NCBI RefSeq assembly: GCF_006539145.1 | Contig: NZ_BJML01000010.1 | Span: 53,917 to 117,916 of the forward strand | Length of the DNA: 64,000 nt | Source: Microbacterium testaceum | GTDB lineage: Bacteria > Actinomycetota > Actinomycetes > Actinomycetales > Microbacteriaceae | Direction of reading: 5' to 3' | In this document: one piece after another, positions 34,471 through 42,833 of the stretch | Position numbering within the stretch: the stretch's first letter is position 1 | Layout: every line of letters starts with the position of its first letter | The notes under the pieces: model-generated | Databases searched by the model: none | What the model was told of the DNA's origin: nothing | Seen by the model: only the letters and a program-made list of their open reading frames with translations | Program-made: the position numbers and the translations under genes

Positions 34471-36291
34471 TCAGTCCACGGCGATCGCCTCGATCTCGAA
34501 GACCCGGGCGACGTCGGTGGTGGATGCCGACGGGTCGCTGATGAGCAGCCGCACGCCGTCCGCGACGACGCCGCCGGCCGGAACGGTCACGAGGCGCTGC
34601 GTGTTCGCGGTGACGGAGCCGAGACTCGTCCAGCCCGTGGGGGTGTGCACCTGCACCTCGAAGGAGCGCAGGACGGCGGCGGAGCCCGAGTCGGCGCTGT
34701 AACCGCTGCGCACGCGCACCTCGTCGAGCGTCGCCGGCGCGGTCAGGCTCAGCGAGATCCACGGAGCGGTGTCACCGACCGCCGAGATCCACCGGCTGGC
34801 GTCGCTGCAGACGCCGTCGACGGCGAGTGCGGGGCCGGTGTCGGCGCGCAGGCTCGACGAGGCGGTGGCCGTCGCGCCCAGCGCGACGTTCACGCCGCCC
34901 GGGTCGTCGCGGAGGTCCGAGACGAGGGTCGACAGCGAGGTGGCGGGACCGACGGCCGCGTCTCGAGGAACGACGGCGCGGGCGAGACGGGCGGGGGCCG
35001 CCGCAGGAGCGGAGAGGTAGACGACGTCGGCGTCATCGGTCGATCGCGTCTGCGCCCGCAGGCGCTGCTGACCCAGACGGGACTCACCGACAGCGGCATA
35101 GGTCCACGCGGCGGCCGCGTCGGCGCGCTCGGCGACGATTGCGCGGCTGCGCACCTCGCCGCAGACCTGGGCGGTGACGACGGTGTAGAGGCGCGTCGTC
35201 GACCCGGCGCGGGTGAGGTCGACGGCAGCCGACGTGGCGACGCCGTCGCCGAGGGCCGCGGAGTCCACGACCTTCTCGTCGATCCAGGACGATCCGTCCC
35301 ACCGCACGAAGCGGGCGTCGTAGGCCGTGCGGTCCTTCTCGACGAAGCGGTAACCGATGCCCGCGAGAGCGGAGCCGTCGAGGGCGAGCTTCGCGGACTG
35401 CACCGCCGGGGTGTAGCTGCGGATCGTCTCGCCGGTGAGGAACGGTCGCCAGACGATCGCGCCCATCGAGGCGGGGGTAATCGGGCCGGGGACCGTGGCG
35501 CCGGCAGCGTCCGCGAGCGACCCCGTCGCCGGATCGTAGACGGCGTACGAGCCGAGGTGGCGCGCGGGGTCGGCGGGGAACGGACCCCACTCCCACAGCA
35601 CGTGCACGCGACCGTCGGGCGAGACCTCGAGGTCGTCGGGGTAGAAGGAGTAGCCCTTCGCCGCGGCGATGGTCGTCTCGCGCCCCCATGAGCCGGCATT
35701 CCGGTCGTAGTGGTAGAGCACGCCCTCGCGCGCACCGTCGGCATCCGTCCCGGTCCGCACCAGCACCCACGCGTCGCCGTCGGCTCCGCGGGCGGTCACG
35801 GGGTAGGTGATGTCGACGTCGAGATCGGGCATGGTCGAGGTGCGATCCACCATCGTGCTCACGTCGCCCGCGGTGTCGGAGCGGAAATAGTTCCACTGCT
35901 CGTTGTGCATCGAGACGAAGGCATGGATGACCCCGTCACCGTCGACGACGATGGAGGGCTGGTTGTGACCGTTGTCGTCGACGAAGGTGACGCACGCCGC
36001 TCCCGGGGAGGTGCGCAGGCACCCCTCGGCCCACGTGCCGTCGGCCGCACGCGAGGCGAGATGCACCTCGTGCCGCGCGGCCTGGGCCGCGGGGGCGTTG
36101 AAGGCGAAGTAGGTCACGTCCCCCACGACATCGAGGGGGTTCCACCACGCCGCCTGGTTCGACGAGTCGACCGCGAACGGGAGCTCTTCGACCGTCGGCA
36201 CCCCACCGACGGCGTGTGCCGACGGCGCGACGACGAGCCCGAGGGTCAGCGCGGCGATCGCCGCCGCACTCCCTCCGCGCAGAAACCGCAC
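34471..36291 (-). CDS. Secreted BNR-4 / F5/8C discoidin protein, candidate polysaccharide lyase
   Basis: The 606-residue protein has a signal peptide (to APSAHA). A seven-bladed BNR-4-type propeller (about 35-450) includes DNGHNQPSIVVDGDGVIHAF, WNYFRS and KGYSFYPDDLEVSPDGRVHV, then ARHLGSYAVYD. A C-terminal F5/8 type C carbohydrate-binding domain (about 465-606; NVALGATATASSSLRADTGP) follows. The BNR-4 fold with YPDDL and RH-GSY patterns is that of ulvan-lyase-like enzymes (PL24/PL25), so a lyase role is a reasonable guess but not proven. GTG 36291 lies one base after the binding-protein stop, so it is in the importer operon. Confidence 0.75.
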   Translation of the reverse strand: MRFLRGGSAAAIAALTLGLVVAPSAHAVGGVPTVEELPFAVDSSNQAAWWNPLDVVGDVTYFAFNAPAAQAARHEVHLASRAADGTWAEGCLRTSPGAACVTFVDDNGHNQPSIVVDGDGVIHAFVSMHNEQWNYFRSDTAGDVSTMVDRTSTMPDLDVDITYPVTARGADGDAWVLVRTGTDADGAREGVLYHYDRNAGSWGRETTIAAAKGYSFYPDDLEVSPDGRVHVLWEWGPFPADPARHLGSYAVYDPATGSLADAAGATVPGPITPASMGAIVWRPFLTGETIRSYTPAVQSAKLALDGSALAGIGYRFVEKDRTAYDARFVRWDGSSWIDEKVVDSAALGDGVATSAAVDLTRAGSTTRLYTVVTAQVCGEVRSRAIVAERADAAAAWTYAAVGESRLGQQRLRAQTRSTDDADVVYLSAPAAAPARLARAVVPRDAAVGPATSLSTLVSDLRDDPGGVNVALGATATASSSLRADTGPALAVDGVCSDASRWISAVGDTAPWISLSLTAPATLDEVRVRSGYSADSGSAAVLRSFEVQVHTPTGWTSLGSVTANTQRLVTVPAGGVVADGVRLLISDPSASTTDVARVFEIEAIAVD

Positions 36292-36292
36292 G

Positions 36293-37612
36293 TCAGCCGA
36301 CCAGCTTCTGCGCGGCCTCGCCGGCCCGCTTCATCGCGTCCGCCGGCGAAGCGGATCCGATCAGCACGGCCTGGACGTTGTCGGCGATCGCCGACTCGAT
36401 CTGCGAGTACGCGGTGAACTTCCACAGCGGGTTCGAGCTGGCCGTGGCCGTGATGCGCTCGCTGAACTGCGCGCCGAAGGTGTCGGCGGCGACCTCCGAC
36501 GACGAGAGCGCCTCGGTGGTCGCCGGCGGCAGACCGCGCAGGGCGTAGTCGGCCAGGATCGCGTCGAGGTCGGACGTGGCGTACTGGGCGAAGTCGCCCG
36601 CGGTGGCCGCACCCGTTCCGTTGACCACGGCGATCGCGCCGCCCCAGACGAGCGCGCGCGGCGTGTCACCCGCCTTCAGCACCGGGCGCGACACGGGGGC
36701 GAGCTTGCTCGCGAGACTCGCGTCGGGCGATTCCTTCGTCACCGCGGCGCGGCCCACGGGGGCGTCGTCGTACATCGCGGCGCGCCCCTGTGCGAACAGG
36801 CTCCGCGCGTCGAAGCGATCGACGTCGGCGGCGATCAGGCCCTGGTCGTAGAGCCCCTTGTACCAGGTGACCGCTTCGATGCTGGCGTCGTCGCCGATCG
36901 TGACGGTGTCGCCGTCGACCAGCGGGCTGCCGAAGGTCTGCATCCAGATGAGGATGTCCTTCAGCTGCGCGGCCTTGGTCGAGGCGGCGTACGGGATGAG
37001 GCCGTTTCCGAGGCCCTTGAGCGCGACCAGGGTCTTCTCGAACTCGTCCACCGTCGTCGGGAACGCATCGGGGGCGACGCCGACCTTGCCGAGCGTCTCG
37101 GAGTTGGCGACGAGGCCGATCGCGCCGATGGTCCACGGCAGGGCGTACTGAACGCCGTCGAAGGTGGCCGCCTGCAGGGCCGAAGAGGTGTAGCCGCGAC
37201 CGGATGCCAGGGCCGAGACGTCCTGCAGCTTGCCGGTGGCCGCGAGGCTTCCGAGCCAGGCGACGTCGACGTGCGCGGCGCCGGTGAACTGACCGCCCGT
37301 GACCTGCAGCATGAGCTGGTTGATGTACTCGTTGTACGGGAACGCCGTGCGCTTGATCGCGATGCCTCGAGCCTTCTCGTACGCCGCGAGGGTGCCCTCG
37401 AGCGCCGGCTTCGCCGACTCCTCGGTGAGCGACCACGACGAGAACGCGAAGTCGGTGGGATCGGCGCCGTTCAGGCCGGCCGCGCCCGCGGCGGGCCCGG
37501 CGCTGCCGGTGGGTACGCATCCGGCCAGGGCCGCGGCGGCGGCACCGATGCCGAACATCTGCAGAGCGCGACGGCGGGTGATCAACGGGTGGGGAAGCGA
37601 TGAAGCTGACAT
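36293..37612 (-). CDS. CUT1 ABC transporter substrate-binding lipoprotein
   Basis: The 439-residue protein has a Tat/lipoprotein-like start (ITRRRALQMFGIGAAAAALAGC) with the lipidated Cys about residue 31, then a type 1 extracellular solute-binding fold (NEYINQLMLQVTGG, VDVAWLGSLAATGKLQDVS, YALPWTIGAIGLVAN). It should bind an oligosaccharide for the two permeases encoded upstream. RBS AAGGAGG precedes the ATG. It follows the permease genes, whereas the binding protein usually comes first. Confidence 0.92.
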   Translation of the reverse strand: MSASSLPHPLITRRRALQMFGIGAAAAALAGCVPTGSAGPAAGAAGLNGADPTDFAFSSWSLTEESAKPALEGTLAAYEKARGIAIKRTAFPYNEYINQLMLQVTGGQFTGAAHVDVAWLGSLAATGKLQDVSALASGRGYTSSALQAATFDGVQYALPWTIGAIGLVANSETLGKVGVAPDAFPTTVDEFEKTLVALKGLGNGLIPYAASTKAAQLKDILIWMQTFGSPLVDGDTVTIGDDASIEAVTWYKGLYDQGLIAADVDRFDARSLFAQGRAAMYDDAPVGRAAVTKESPDASLASKLAPVSRPVLKAGDTPRALVWGGAIAVVNGTGAATAGDFAQYATSDLDAILADYALRGLPPATTEALSSSEVAADTFGAQFSERITATASSNPLWKFTAYSQIESAIADNVQAVLIGSASPADAMKRAGEAAQKLVG

Positions 37613-37657
37613 AGGTGTCCTCCTTGACAGGTGAGCAGAAGAAAGGGAGTGGAGCGG

Positions 37658-38587
37658 TCAGCCCTTGACGGCGCCGGCCGTCATACCGCTGACGAGGAAG
37701 CGCTGCAGCAGCATGAAGGCGATCGCCACGGGCAGCGACACCACGAGCGAGGCGGCCATGAGCTCGGGCCACGCCGTTGCCGCTTCGCCGACATAGGTGT
37801 TGACGAGGCCCGGGGGCAGCGTCTGCTTGTCGGGGCCGGCGAGGGTCAGGGCGAAGATGAAGTCGTTCCAACCGCGGACGAAGGCGAACAGGCCCGCGGC
37901 GACCAGACCGGGGGCCGCCAGCGGGAGCACGATCGAGTGGATCGTGCGCAGGCGCGAAGCGCCGTCGACCCGGGCCGCCTCGATCAGCTCGTCGGGGATG
38001 GTGTCGAAGAAGCCCTTCAGCATCCAGACGCACAGCGGCAGCGTGAAGGTCGTGAACGACAGCACCAGCGCCGTGTAGGTGTTGAGCAGACCGTAGGCGC
38101 TGAACACGCTGTAGAGGGTGACGAGCAGCAGGGCCTGCGGGAACATCTGCGAGGCCAGCACGAAGTACATCAGCTGGCGGCGCCCGCGGTACCGGAACTT
38201 CGAGAACGAGTACCCCATGTAGGCCGAGACGATCACCGACAGCAGAGCGGTGATGACCGAGACGATCACGCTGTTCTGCAGGTAGGTGAACAGCTGCGGG
38301 TTGGAGGTCAGCGAGGTGTAGGCGTCGAAAGTGATCTCGGTGGGGAACAGCTTCGGCGGGTACGAGAAGACCTGGTCCCGCGGGGTCAACGAGGTGGCGA
38401 GCAGCCAGTAGACCGGAAGCAGGGCGAAGCCGCCGCAGACGATCAGGGCGGCCCACGAGGCGAGTCGGACACCCGGGCGGTCGGAGCGCAGCCCCGAGCT
38501 CGGGCGACGACGACGCTCGGGCGCCGGAGCGACCACGGGCGGCACGTCGGGGGCGGGGGTGACGGTGGGCAGTGCGGTGCTGGTCAT
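37658..38587 (-). CDS. CUT1 ABC transporter permease (MalG type)
   Basis: The 309-residue protein has six membrane helices after a 45-residue Pro/Arg-rich N-terminus. The EAA loop EAARVDGASRLRTIHSIVLPL contacts the ATPase, and the sequence ends LVSGMTAGAVKG as MalG-type permeases do. ATG 38587 overlaps the preceding permease stop by ATGA. No ATPase gene lies in the locus, so a shared MsiK-type ATPase encoded elsewhere is expected. Confidence 0.93.
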   Translation of the reverse strand: MTSTALPTVTPAPDVPPVVAPAPERRRRPSSGLRSDRPGVRLASWAALIVCGGFALLPVYWLLATSLTPRDQVFSYPPKLFPTEITFDAYTSLTSNPQLFTYLQNSVIVSVITALLSVIVSAYMGYSFSKFRYRGRRQLMYFVLASQMFPQALLLVTLYSVFSAYGLLNTYTALVLSFTTFTLPLCVWMLKGFFDTIPDELIEAARVDGASRLRTIHSIVLPLAAPGLVAAGLFAFVRGWNDFIFALTLAGPDKQTLPPGLVNTYVGEAATAWPELMAASLVVSLPVAIAFMLLQRFLVSGMTAGAVKG

Positions 38588-39531
38588 CGCTTCTCGCCCC
38601 TCTCGGAGAATCGGACGTAGACGACGACGAGCGCCATGAGCAGGATGAGCCAGAGCAGGCCGAGCGCACCGGCGTGACCGAGATCGAAGCCGTGGAAGGC
38701 CGTCTCGTACACCGAGGTCGCGAAGGTCTCGGTGGATCCGGCCGGACCTCCGCCGGTGAGCACGTAGATGATGTCGAAGTGCTGGAAGTTCCAGATGAAC
38801 TCCAGCAGCAGCACGAGGCCGATGATCCCGCCGATCTGCGGGACGGTGATCGAGAAGAATCGGCGCACGGTACCGGCCCCGTCCATCTCGGCGGCCTCGT
38901 GCAGCTCCTTCGGTACCGTCTGCAGGCCGGCCAGGAGCATGACCATCATCCAGGGGAACGACTGCCAGGTCTTGGCCACGATCACGGCGAACATCGCGGT
39001 CCCGGGCTGGGCGAGCCACGCCTGCGGACTGACCCCGAGCGGCTCGAGGATCGCGTTCATCACGCCGTAGTTGGCGTTGAAGATCCACATCCACAGGAAC
39101 GAGACGACGACCCCCGGAACGAGCCAGGGGATGAGCATGAGCCCGCGGAAGACCTTCGACCCGCGAATCTGCGTGTTCAGGGCCAGCGCCAGCGCGAAGC
39201 CGATGACGAACGGGGCGATCGTGGTGCCGAGCGTGAAGACCAGCGTCTGCCACAGCAGGCGAAGGAAGTCGTCCTGCAGCACGTCGACGATGTTCTGGAA
39301 CCCGACGAACTCGCGACCGGGCAGCACCAGGCTCTGCCTGAAGAAGGCGGTCACCAAGGCCGAGACGAGGGGATACGCCACGACGACGGCCATGAGCGCC
39401 ATGCCCGGCACCACCAACAGGACGGCGAACATGCCGTTGCCGAGCCGCTCCGGGCGCGAAGCCCGAGCCTGAACCCGCCTCGGCGATCTGTTGAGTTTGT
39501 TTGGTTCTGTTACTACTTGTGAGTTCGTCAT
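38584..39531 (-). CDS. CUT1 ABC transporter permease (MalF type)
   Basis: The 315-residue protein has six membrane helices and the EAA loop EAAEMDGAGTVRRFFSITVP. It is the first gene of the importer operon. I placed the start at ATG 39531 (MTNSQVV); in-frame ATGs at 39561 and 39603 would add 10 or 24 residues. The first 20 codons are oddly AT-rich (bases 39488-39530), unlike the rest of the gene. Confidence 0.9.
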   Translation of the reverse strand: MTNSQVVTEPNKLNRSPRRVQARASRPERLGNGMFAVLLVVPGMALMAVVVAYPLVSALVTAFFRQSLVLPGREFVGFQNIVDVLQDDFLRLLWQTLVFTLGTTIAPFVIGFALALALNTQIRGSKVFRGLMLIPWLVPGVVVSFLWMWIFNANYGVMNAILEPLGVSPQAWLAQPGTAMFAVIVAKTWQSFPWMMVMLLAGLQTVPKELHEAAEMDGAGTVRRFFSITVPQIGGIIGLVLLLEFIWNFQHFDIIYVLTGGGPAGSTETFATSVYETAFHGFDLGHAGALGLLWLILLMALVVVYVRFSERGEKR

Positions 39532-39689
39532 CGTCACGTCCGTGTGCGCTTTCCTCAGCATTGAGGGACCCAGGGGCCCGTTTGCGGCGCCTCGCGCCGT
39601 CATCGACCGCTTCAGCTTGGCCGCTCACGGCCGCGGGGTCAATTCGTGAGAGGTAACGCTTGAATCACGGCGTGTTCGTAAATGTTTGT

Positions 39690-39721
39690 ACATGTTATCC
39701 GCGTGTGAAATAGCACACGCG
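39690..39721 (-). promoter_or_regulatory. Operator-like palindrome upstream of the CUT1 operon
   Basis: CGCGTGTG (39700-39707) and CACACGCG (39714-39721) are perfect inverted repeats around AAATAG. An AT-rich stretch (39668-39700) containing TGTACA and ATGTTT sits next to it, towards the operon. It may be a repressor site plus promoter of the importer genes, or the terminator of the lysophospholipase gene. The 175-bp gap holds no gene. Confidence 0.45.
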
Positions 39722-39778
39722 ATGGACCGCGCACGAACACAGCGACCCCGCGACGAAGAGCGGCGTGCGCCATCCGGG

Positions 39779-40627
39779 TCAGCGGCGCGATGGCATCCGT
39801 TCATCGAGCCAGGCCAGCAGGTCGGCCCGCACCTCGGCCTGGCACGTCTCGGCGAAGATCTCGTGCCGGGCACCCGGGTACACGAGCGTCGTGACGTCCG
39901 TCAACCCGGAACGACGCGTGTAGGCGTCCGCGAGCTTGTGCACGCTGCGCGGCCCACCGACGGTGTCATCGCGACCGACCATGAGCAACAGGGGCACATC
40001 GCGCTCGAGGTCGCGTCGCGGTCGACCGAGAAGCTTCACCGTCTCGATGGGCCCGAACAGCCGCGCAAGCGGCGTGGAGGTCGTGAGCGGATCGGCGACG
40101 AAATCGAGCCCCACCTGCTCGTCGCTCGACAGCCACTCCATGCCCGAGCCGCGCAGGTGCTTCCACGGGGCGTTCAGGTCGCCGGCGTTCAGCGAGCCGG
40201 GGACCCGCAGGGCCGAGCCGGTCATCACGACGGCGTCGAAGGCCTGCGGATGCCGATCCAGCAGCATCTGCGCGAGGAACGAGCCCCAGGAGTGACCGAG
40301 CAGCACCAGGGGAAGCGCCGGGTGCTCCTCGCGGATGCGCTGCGTCAGCGTCCAGACGGCGTCTCGGGCGGCTCCGAGCCCGCCGGGCCCGAGCCGGCCG
40401 AGCTTGCGGTGGTCATCGTCCCATTGGCGCAGACCCGTCCGGCCGTGACCCCGGTGATCGTCCGCGTAGACCGTGTACCCCGCGTCGACGAGCGCCTCGA
40501 TCAGAGCGCCGTACCGCCCCGCGTGCTCCCCCACACCATGCAACAGCTGCACCACCGCCCGCGGCCCGGTCGCTTCGTGCACGTCGTAGACGATCGGGAT
40601 GCCATAGGCGTCGACGAACTCGGGCAT
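39779..40627 (-). CDS. Alpha/beta hydrolase, lysophospholipase/monoacylglycerol lipase type
   Basis: The 282-residue protein has the serine hydrolase motifs VVQLLHGVGEHAGRY, DDHRGHGRTG, the nucleophile elbow LLGHSWGSFLAQ, MVGRDDTVGGP for the Asp and YPGARHEIFAE for the His. It belongs to the Hydrolase_4 group that cleaves monoacylglycerols or lysophospholipids. It has no signal peptide. Not obviously linked to its neighbours. Confidence 0.9.
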   Translation of the reverse strand: MPEFVDAYGIPIVYDVHEATGPRAVVQLLHGVGEHAGRYGALIEALVDAGYTVYADDHRGHGRTGLRQWDDDHRKLGRLGPGGLGAARDAVWTLTQRIREEHPALPLVLLGHSWGSFLAQMLLDRHPQAFDAVVMTGSALRVPGSLNAGDLNAPWKHLRGSGMEWLSSDEQVGLDFVADPLTTSTPLARLFGPIETVKLLGRPRRDLERDVPLLLMVGRDDTVGGPRSVHKLADAYTRRSGLTDVTTLVYPGARHEIFAETCQAEVRADLLAWLDERMPSRR

Positions 40628-40661
40628 GGGGGGAGTCTAGGGCGGTGCCGCTCCGGTGACG

Positions 40662-41303
40662 CTAGGGCGTCGGCGTCGCCTGCGCGATGACCACGAGGTT
40701 GTCCCGCGCCGCGGTCCCCTCGCGCGGGACGCACGTGATCACGATGAGCCGCCCAGCCGCAGGGATCCACAGGTACTCGTCGAAGGCCAGATCGGGTTTC
40801 GGGACACGGCGCACCTGCGTCACCGTGTACCTCGTGGTCGCGACGTCGATGAGGTCGCCGGCCCCGACCATCGTCGTGCCGGTGGTCGGGTCGATGAACG
40901 CGTTCCCCGGGGCGGATCCGCCCGACAGTGCGTGCATGGCCACCACCACGGTGCCGGTCGACGCGTCATCCAACGCCACGCTTCGATCGCGCACGACGTA
41001 CGCCGAGGTGAATCCCGGCGGAGTGACCTCGCCGTCGACCGAGTCCAGCGACCCGAGGGCGACGTCGAGTCCGTGCGAAGCCGCGCGCAGCCGCATCCCC
41101 TCGTCATCGACGGCCCGCGACCGCGATGCCGGGGGTGGGCTCGCCCCCGGCTCGAACGCGACCGCGGCTCCCTCGAGATCGCGCGGCGTCGCCGACGCAT
41201 CGGTCCCGGAGCCGACGAGGCTCCCGGCGACGACGGCGACGACGCCCGCGCACGCGAGGATGCCGACGACTGCCCACCGATGACCTCGGCGACGCGGCTT
41301 CAC
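40662..41303 (-). CDS. Sortase (class F-like)
   Basis: The 213-residue protein has one N-terminal membrane helix (AVVGILACAGVVAVVAG) and a sortase barrel with catalytic His124 (VAMHALSGG), Cys191 (LIVITCVPR) and Arg200 (AARDNLVV). The short length, the ITC motif and the PGNAFID segment fit the class F/E sortases of actinobacteria. It would join surface proteins to the cell wall. GTG 41303 overlaps the stop of the surface protein gene, so they are a dedicated enzyme-substrate pair. Confidence 0.88.
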   Translation of the reverse strand: MKPRRRGHRWAVVGILACAGVVAVVAGSLVGSGTDASATPRDLEGAAVAFEPGASPPPASRSRAVDDEGMRLRAASHGLDVALGSLDSVDGEVTPPGFTSAYVVRDRSVALDDASTGTVVVAMHALSGGSAPGNAFIDPTTGTTMVGAGDLIDVATTRYTVTQVRRVPKPDLAFDEYLWIPAAGRLIVITCVPREGTAARDNLVVIAQATPTP

Positions 41304-42622
41304 CGGCGTGCCCGCGACCGGAACGTGAGCAGGACGGCGAGACCGATCGCGGCCAACAGCGCGGTCAGGCCGGCGAACACCAGCAGACCCATCAGCCGCG
41401 ACTCCGTGCTCACGGTGCCTCCGGTGTGGGCCGAGAGGCCGAGGGGAGCGGGCGCCGCAACCACCGACGGGGTCGGCGTGGCGATCGGCGTGGGTGCAGG
41501 GATCGGCGTGGGCGTCGCGCTCGGCACCGGCGTCGCGCTCGACACCGGCGTCGCGCTCGGCACCGGCGTGGGCGATGCACTCGGCGCAGGTGCCTGCCCT
41601 CCGCCCGTCCCCCCGCCCCCGTGGCGCACGACCTGACCGGTCACGGCGGTGTCGCTCGCGCCCGCGATGCTGATCTCGGCGCGGTTCTCGTAGCGTCCCG
41701 CGACTCCCTGATCGGTGACCCGAGCGGCGAAGCGCACGTCGTAGTAATGCCCGGCCTGCGCCGTGAACGTCACGGTGCGATCGGTCGCGGCGTACGTCGA
41801 ACGGTCGACGGGTGCCCAGGCGCCGGGTGATTCCCGACCGTCGGCACCGGTGACCAGGCGAGGAGACGACCAGAGCTCGGCGTAGCGCACGCCGTTCAAC
41901 TCGGCGAGGAGTTCTTGGTTCTCGGCGAGCACGTCGGTCACGGTGACGACCTCTCCCCCCGACAACCCGTCACGACCCGAACCGATCTGTACGACCCAGA
42001 CGATGGTGCCGGCGGCGGCGTCGTACATACCCCACTTCCCCGCGCCGCGCCCGGGGAAGGCGCAGTTCTCGGTGCACACCCCGGGGCCGGTGCCCGTACC
42101 CGGATCGGGCGACGGCTGCACATCGATGACGAGGGTATGGCCGCCGACGTCGTAGGTGACGAGCCCTCCCCCGCCGGGCTCGTTGCGCACCGTCACCCAG
42201 AAATAGAACGTGCCGTGCAGGTTCTCGGGGTGCGCCGTCAGGTAGTCCGCGGCGAACGTGCACTCCAGGGTCGACGCGTCGACGACGCATCGCCCCATGA
42301 CCGCCCCCTGAGGATCGAGCAGCGGGAATCCGTCCGACCGGCCGGCGAGCTCCGGGGGCAGGGCCAGCGTGAAGCCCGCGGGAACGGTCGGGTGGTCGGG
42401 CAACGACCAGGTACCGCGGATCTCGGCCGACGATCCCGACGCCACTGTCTCACTGGTGAAGTCCAGAGAGTCGATCGATGCCGTGGTGGCTCGCTCGACC
42501 GCGGCTCCCGACGCGGGGGCCGGCAAGGTGAACGAGGCACCGACGATGCCGAGAGCGGCCAATGCGGCCAACGACACGCGCGCCCAGGTGCGCGGTCTCA
42601 CGGGCAAGGGGAATGAGGTCAC
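41300..42622 (-). CDS. Cell-wall-anchored adhesin-like surface protein
   Basis: The 440-residue protein has a signal peptide (to PASGAA) and a beta-sandwich region like the Ig-fold adhesin domains of Gram-positive surface proteins (SIDSLDFTSETVASGSSAEIRGTWSLPD ... GTFYFWVTVRN). A second domain (IVWVVQIGSG ... VTDVLAEN) and a Pro/Ser/Thr stalk with 18-bp repeats follow. The end is a sorting signal: SAHTG (about 398-402), a hydrophobic helix and RSRARR. The motif differs from canonical LPxTG/LAxTG. It is directly linked to a sortase gene and lies downstream of the fused sigma factor gene. Confidence 0.82.
   Translation of the reverse strand: MTSFPLPVRPRTWARVSLAALAALGIVGASFTLPAPASGAAVERATTASIDSLDFTSETVASGSSAEIRGTWSLPDHPTVPAGFTLALPPELAGRSDGFPLLDPQGAVMGRCVVDASTLECTFAADYLTAHPENLHGTFYFWVTVRNEPGGGGLVTYDVGGHTLVIDVQPSPDPGTGTGPGVCTENCAFPGRGAGKWGMYDAAAGTIVWVVQIGSGRDGLSGGEVVTVTDVLAENQELLAELNGVRYAELWSSPRLVTGADGRESPGAWAPVDRSTYAATDRTVTFTAQAGHYYDVRFAARVTDQGVAGRYENRAEISIAGASDTAVTGQVVRHGGGGTGGGQAPAPSASPTPVPSATPVSSATPVPSATPTPIPAPTPIATPTPSVVAAPAPLGLSAHTGGTVSTESRLMGLLVFAGLTALLAAIGLAVLLTFRSRARR
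41513..41566 (-). repeat. 18-bp tandem repeat in the stalk of the surface protein
   Basis: Three copies of CGTCGCGCTCGGCACCGG (one base changed in the middle copy) lie at 41513, 41531 and 41549, followed by a degenerate fourth. They encode P-(V/S)-(P/S)-S-A-T in the wall-spanning stalk. Confidence 0.85.
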
Positions 42623-42688
42623 GATGACTCCAATGCAGGACTGGTCTCAACTCCCGCACCGTCTCGAACGGTACGGCTTCCCCTGAGA

Positions 42689-42745
42689 GAGACGGCCCGA
42701 CGTGTTTCATCACGCGATACGACCGAAGATTTTCGAGACGGCCCG
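42689..42745 (-). promoter_or_regulatory. Promoter region of the adhesin-sortase operon
   Basis: The 11-mer GAGACGGCCCG occurs at 42689-42699 and 42735-42745 (46 bp apart), and a related CGTCTCGAACG lies at 42660-42670. On the minus strand TGAAAC (42714-42709) with CGTCTC about 11 bp downstream is a possible ECF-type promoter. The repeats are observed; their role is inference. Confidence 0.35.
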
Positions 42746-42833
42746 TCACCGCGTCATCGCTCCGCGACAGCGCCCCGTCATCGCACGGTGCCTGCAGACG
42801 GGGTCGCGCACCATACGCGCCTGACGGTGTCGC

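Noticed and set aside
41513..41566. CRISPR-like array
   Set aside because: The 18-bp units are directly adjacent with no spacers and lie in frame in a Pro/Ser/Thr stalk.
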